A DNA stretch of 64,000 nucleotides from Nocardioides thalensis (lineage in GTDB: Bacteria; Actinomycetota; Actinomycetes; Propionibacteriales; Nocardioidaceae), in contig NZ_JACCFP010000001.1 in assembly GCF_013410655.1 (NCBI RefSeq), positions 1,240,001-1,304,000 on the forward strand, written 5' to 3'. This document shows, piece by piece, positions 60,360 to 64,000 of the stretch. Under the pieces are notes generated by a model. It was not told the DNA's origin. It saw only the letters and a list, made by a program, of their open reading frames with translations, and did no database searches. A program made the translations under genes and the position numbers. The first letter of the stretch is position 1; every line of letters starts with the position of its first letter.

Positions 60360-61070
60360 GTGAGTCGTCAGCAGCCCGAGCAGCAAGCCCCGCCGGTCCA
60401 GCGGCTCCGGGTCCGCTACACCAAGCGCGGCCGGATGCGCTTCAGCAGCCACCGCGACGTGAGCCGCGCGGTCGAGCGCGCCGTCGTGCGGGCGGCAGTG
60501 CCGATGGCCTACTCCTCCGGTTTCCACCCGCACCCGCGGATCTCCTACGCCGGGGCGTCGCCCACGGGCGCCGCGAGCGAGGCCGAGTACCTGGAGCTCG
60601 GCCTGGCCGAGGTACGCGATCCCGACGAGGTCGGGCGCGAGCTCGACGCGGCCCTGCCCGACGGGCTCGACGTCGCCGCTGTCGCCGAGTCGCCCGGCGG
60701 CTCGATCGCCGACCTGTTGCAGGCCAGCGAGTGGGAGATCGCCCTGCCCGACCTCGCCGCGGGCGACGTCGCCGCGGCGGTGGACGCGTTCCTCGCCACC
60801 GAGTCCGTCGAGGTCGAGCGGATGACGAAGAAGGGAATGCGGACGTTCGACTGCCGGGCGGCCGTGGTCCGACTCGGTACGGCGGCCGCCGACCCGGTGA
60901 GCCTGGACCTGGTGCTGCGGCACACCGTGCCGGCCGTCCGGCCCGACGACGTCCTCGGCGGGATCCGGTCGGTGACGGGCCTCGACGTGCCGGCCCACCC
61001 TCTGCTCACCAGGCTCGCCCAGGGGCCGCTCGACGAGGCGACGGCCGAGGTCGGCGATCCGCTGGCCTGA
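60360..61070 (+). CDS. TIGR03936 / DUF2344 protein
   Basis: A 236-residue protein with LRVRYTKRGRMRFSSHRDVSRAVERAV and GFHPHPRISYAGASPTG, the hallmarks of TIGR03936. In many bacteria it is adjacent to, or fused with, the TIGR03960 radical SAM protein and lies upstream of RNase E/G and the L21/L27 genes. Here it is immediately ahead of rne but separated from its radical SAM partner by an island. The role is unknown but likely in RNA modification with that partner. The start is a GTG. Confidence 0.88.
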   Translation: MSRQQPEQQAPPVQRLRVRYTKRGRMRFSSHRDVSRAVERAVVRAAVPMAYSSGFHPHPRISYAGASPTGAASEAEYLELGLAEVRDPDEVGRELDAALPDGLDVAAVAESPGGSIADLLQASEWEIALPDLAAGDVAAAVDAFLATESVEVERMTKKGMRTFDCRAAVVRLGTAAADPVSLDLVLRHTVPAVRPDDVLGGIRSVTGLDVPAHPLLTRLAQGPLDEATAEVGDPLA

Positions 61071-61406
61071 CCGGTGCCGGGCGCGCTGGATCCGGCAGGA
61101 TGCTGGCCGCTCCACCCGGTTGTGCGATACTCGCCACAGGTCGACACGGCCGCGAACTCACCAGATCGCGCCGATCGATCCGACGACGTTCTCGCCGGCC
61201 CGCAGGAGACTGACGGACCGGCACAACGGAGAGTGATCCACCACCCGACGCGACGCAACCGAGCGACCGCGGCAGGTGAGGGACGCCCTCTGGTGACGCA
61301 TTGCGGAGGGTGTCGTGCCACCGAAGGCTTAGCCGCTGCGGGCGGGTGCTCCCCACGCGCACGGCATTGACACACCGGCGCATCCGCTCCGGTGGAGGAG
61401 CAGCAC
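61071..61406 (+). promoter_or_regulatory. Long leader region of rne
   Basis: This 336-bp gap has no gene. An extended -10-like sequence TGTGCGATACT is at 61121-61131, with no clear -35. If used, rne would have a 5' untranslated leader of about 270 nt. RNase E commonly controls its own mRNA through a long leader, so this could be an autoregulatory target; that is inference. A good ribosome-binding site GGAGGAG lies about 8 bases before the ATG at 61407. Confidence 0.4.
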
Positions 61407-64000
61407 ATGGCTGACGACCGCACCGTCGACACCAACAACGAGACCGACGTCCCCGAGACCGGCTCCCCGGCGCCCGAGGCGCAGCCCACCGCCGAAGCGC
61501 CGGCGCCGAAGAAGAAGGCGGCGTCGAAGAAGACCACCGCGAAGAAGACGGCGGCCAAGAAGGCCCCGGCCAAGAAGAAGGCCGCGCCAGCCGCCGAGCC
61601 CACCGACGCCGCGGCTGCCGACGAGACCGCGCAGGCGGTTGCCTCCGTTGAGGGCGTCGAGACGCCCGCCGCGCCCGTCGCGGCCCCGGCCAAGAAGGCG
61701 ACCCGCAAGCGCGCGCCGGCCAAGAAGACGGCTGCCAAGAAGGCGGCGGCTCCCGAGTCGGACACCGACACGCCGACCGACAGCCCGACCGAGGCGGCGA
61801 CCGAGGCGGAGTCCACCCCGAGCGGCACGCTGCCGCTCTTCCAGGCACCGGAGAAGGTCGCGCCGAAGAAGAAGGCGGCGTCCAAGCCGAAGGCCGCGGC
61901 TGCCAAGGCCGCAGCAGGCGAGGACGAGAAGGTCCAGGGCGAGAAGTCCGAGGAGAAGTCCGACGGCGAGACCCAGGGCGAGAAGCCGAAGCCCAAGTCC
62001 GGCGGCCAGAAGAAGTCGGCCGGCCAGAAGCCGAAGCAGGCCAAGGGCGACGCCGCGGACAGCGACGAGGCCGAGGGCGACCAGCCCGATCAGGCCGACG
62101 GCGACCAGGGCGAGGAGTCCGGCGAGGGCGGCGAGGGAGGGGGCTCGTCCTCCGGCCGGCGCCGTCGGCGCCGCGGCGGCCGCCGTCGCCGGAAGCCGGG
62201 CTCGGGCAACGGCGGGGCCGACAACGGCGACGACGCCGACGACGAGGGCTCCGACGGCGAGCAGGGTGATGCGGAGGACGCGGACGCCGTACCTGCCGAC
62301 GACGAGAAGGCCGACGGCGATCCGCGCGACGGCGACGGGCAGGGCCAGGGCGGCTCCTCCTCGTCCCGCCGGCGCCGCCGCCGTCGTCGCGAGGGCGAGG
62401 CCGGTGACTCCGGCGGCGACGACCCCAACACCGTCACCCGGGTGCGCAAGGCGCGCTCGCCCGAGGACGAGATCACGGCCGTGTCCGGCTCGACGCGGCT
62501 CGAGGCCAAGAAGCAGCGCCGCCGCGAGGGCCGCGAGGCCGGCCGGCGCCGCGCGCCCATCGTCAGCGAGGCCGAGTTCCTCGCCCGCCGCGAGTCCGTC
62601 GACCGGGTGATGGTCGTCCGGCAGCGCAAGGACCTCACCCAGATCGGCGTCCTCGAGGACAAGGTGCTCGTGGAGCACTACGTCGCCCGCGAGTCGCAGA
62701 CGTCGCTGATCGGCAACGTCTACCTCGGCCGCGTGCAGAACGTGCTGCCCTCGATGGAGGCCGCGTTCGTCGACATCGGCAAGGGCCGCAACGCCGTTCT
62801 CTACGCCGGCGAGGTCAACTGGTCGGCGCTGGGCCACAAGGAGGGCACCCCGCGCAAGATCGAGTCGGTGCTCCAGTCGGGCCAGCCGATCCTCGTGCAG
62901 GTCACCAAGGACCCGATCGGCCACAAGGGCGCCCGGCTCACCAGCCAGGTCAGCCTGGCCGGACGCTTCCTCGTCTACGTGCCCGACGGCACCACCAGCG
63001 GCATCTCCCGCAAGCTGCCCGACACCGAGCGGGCCCGCCTGAAGTCGCTGCTCAAGGAGATCGTCCCCGAGTCGGCGGGCGTCATCGTGCGCACCGCGGC
63101 CGAGGGCGCCTCCGAGGAGGAGCTCACCCGCGACGTCGAGCGGCTCAAGGCCCGCTGGGAGGACATCGAGAAGAAGGTCGCCAAGGGCAACGCGCCGCAG
63201 CTGCTCTACGGCGAGCCCGACCTCACCCTCAAGGTGGTCCGCGACCTCTTCACCGAGGACTTCAGCAAGCTCGTCATCCAGGGCGACGAGGTCTGGGACA
63301 CCGTGAGCGAGTACGTCGGGCAGGTCGCCCCCGACCTGGCCGACCGGCTCGAGAAGTTCGACACCGAGGGCGGGGCCGACGTGTTCGGCGCCTACCGCGT
63401 CGACGAGCAGATCGCCAAGGGCCTCGACCGCAAGGTCTGGCTGCCGTCCGGCGGGTCGCTGATCATCGACCGCACCGAGGCGATGACGGTGGTCGACGTC
63501 AACACCGGCAAGTTCACCGGCTCCGGCGGCAACCTCGAGGAGACCGTCACCAAGAACAACCTCGAGGCGGCCGAGGAGATCGTGCGCCAGCTCCGGCTGC
63601 GCGACATCGGCGGCATCATCGTCGTCGACTTCATCGACATGGTGCTCGAGTCCAACCGCGACCTGGTGCTGCGGCGCCTCGTCGAGTGCCTGGGTCGCGA
63701 CCGCACCCGTCACCAGGTCGCCGAGGTCACCTCGCTCGGCCTGGTCCAGATGACGCGCAAGCGCATCGGGACCGGCCTGCTCGAGGCGTTCAGCGAGAAC
63801 TGCTCGCACTGCCAGGGCCGGGGCCTGATCGTCCACGACCTGCCCGTCGCACCGCGCGGTGGCGGCAGTGGCAACGACGACGACGCCCGGCGCTCGCGCC
63901 GGCGTCGGGGCAAGGGCCAGTCCGACGGCGACAACGGCTCGCAGGGCGCGCCGGCCGCGTCGAAGGCCGTCCCCTCGCCGAAGGACGTCGCCGCGATGGC
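61407..64000 (+). CDS. rne: Ribonuclease E/G, cut by the window end
   Basis: At least 864 codons are present. The first about 370 residues are a low-complexity extension: Lys/Ala repeats ([20 protein letters not shown]) like histone H1 tails, then acidic and Arg-rich RNA-binding blocks ([16 protein letters not shown]). The catalytic domain starts near residue 395 with an S1 domain ([23 protein letters not shown]), and the DNase I-like active site has Asp residues in VVDVNTGKF (about 695-703) and [11 protein letters not shown] (about 737). The zinc-link CxxC is CSHCQG (about 801-806). It processes and degrades RNA. The C-terminal part is outside the window. Confidence 0.93.
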   Translation, partial: MADDRTVDTNNETDVPETGSPAPEAQPTAEAPAPKKKAASKKTTAKKTAAKKAPAKKKAAPAAEPTDAAAADETAQAVASVEGVETPAAPVAAPAKKATRKRAPAKKTAAKKAAAPESDTDTPTDSPTEAATEAESTPSGTLPLFQAPEKVAPKKKAASKPKAAAAKAAAGEDEKVQGEKSEEKSDGETQGEKPKPKSGGQKKSAGQKPKQAKGDAADSDEAEGDQPDQADGDQGEESGEGGEGGGSSSGRRRRRRGGRRRRKPGSGNGGADNGDDADDEGSDGEQGDAEDADAVPADDEKADGDPRDGDGQGQGGSSSSRRRRRRRREGEAGDSGGDDPNTVTRVRKARSPEDEITAVSGSTRLEAKKQRRREGREAGRRRAPIVSEAEFLARRESVDRVMVVRQRKDLTQIGVLEDKVLVEHYVARESQTSLIGNVYLGRVQNVLPSMEAAFVDIGKGRNAVLYAGEVNWSALGHKEGTPRKIESVLQSGQPILVQVTKDPIGHKGARLTSQVSLAGRFLVYVPDGTTSGISRKLPDTERARLKSLLKEIVPESAGVIVRTAAEGASEEELTRDVERLKARWEDIEKKVAKGNAPQLLYGEPDLTLKVVRDLFTEDFSKLVIQGDEVWDTVSEYVGQVAPDLADRLEKFDTEGGADVFGAYRVDEQIAKGLDRKVWLPSGGSLIIDRTEAMTVVDVNTGKFTGSGGNLEETVTKNNLEAAEEIVRQLRLRDIGGIIVVDFIDMVLESNRDLVLRRLVECLGRDRTRHQVAEVTSLGLVQMTRKRIGTGLLEAFSENCSHCQGRGLIVHDLPVAPRGGGSGNDDDARRSRRRRGKGQSDGDNGSQGAPAASKAVPSPKDVAAM

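Noticed and set aside
61329..63836. Long open frame antisense to rne (about 835 codons)
   Set aside because: Mirror of the rne codons; Leu/Gly/Arg-rich nonsense composition.

Overview
This window is high-GC chromosomal DNA from an actinobacterium, most likely a Nocardioides-type member of the Nocardioidaceae. That placement is inferred from gene content: DUF3117, the TIGR03960 radical-SAM / DUF2344 / RNase E series, a DUF222-HNH nuclease, the sigE-rseA-htrA module and a translational ileS T-box, together with many ATGA/GTGA start-stop overlaps. No rRNA, tRNA or CRISPR array was found.

Layout. 0-5.1 kb: end of an FtsX-type permease, a sensor kinase/LuxR regulator pair, an SGNH hydrolase divergent from cystathionine beta-synthase, and an SSAT-like acetyltransferase. 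5.1-8.5 kb: an accessory patch with 43-bp tandem repeats, an intact ISL3-family insertion sequence with an 8-bp target duplication, REP-like palindromes and a DUF222-HNH nuclease gene that itself carries one repeat unit. 8.6-12.5 kb: a lipoprotein, a PF10118 hydrolase, a GNAT enzyme, 7Fe ferredoxin and dapC. 12.5-18.3 kb: an esterase lipoprotein, three secreted proteins (one with tandem P-like domains but no protease), and a cupin/TPR divergent pair sharing a perfect palindrome. 18.3-26.9 kb: a wall-active lytic protein, dapD, a ClgR/PopR-like regulator with two ClpP genes, two HxlR-regulator divergent pairs, an MFS exporter and a thioesterase.

27-39 kb is the conserved core: ileS with its T-box, azlC (frameshifted)/azlD, dapE, a LOG protein, a DivIVA-domain protein, DUF3117, leucyl aminopeptidase, an O-methyltransferase, and sigE/rseA/htrA for envelope stress. 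39-50 kb: an HTH protein, two Tad-like genes, a membrane protein/cupredoxin pair, a WS/DGAT-like acyltransferase, and a copper-handling group (YcnI, CopC-CopD fusion, HLHP-type lipoprotein), then a Ca2+/H+ antiporter.

50.5-64 kb: the B12-binding radical SAM gene, normally close to DUF2344 and rne, is separated from them by about 7.9 kb of variable genes: an HxlR/oxidoreductase pair, a small kinase, a GNAT, a frameshifted gene with a CrtA-like partner, three septum-formation-like membrane proteins, an RTX-type secreted protein and a YcaQ-like winged-helix protein. The window ends inside rne.

Functionally, three genes of the succinylase branch of diaminopimelate/lysine synthesis (dapC, dapD, dapE) lie here with envelope-stress control and a wall-active enzyme. 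The most noteworthy signals are the paired ClgR/PopR boxes with a C-terminal LAA degron, the cupin/TPR operator, a probable CTG start for dapC, repeat units inside coding sequence, and the island splitting the radical-SAM/rne neighbourhood.
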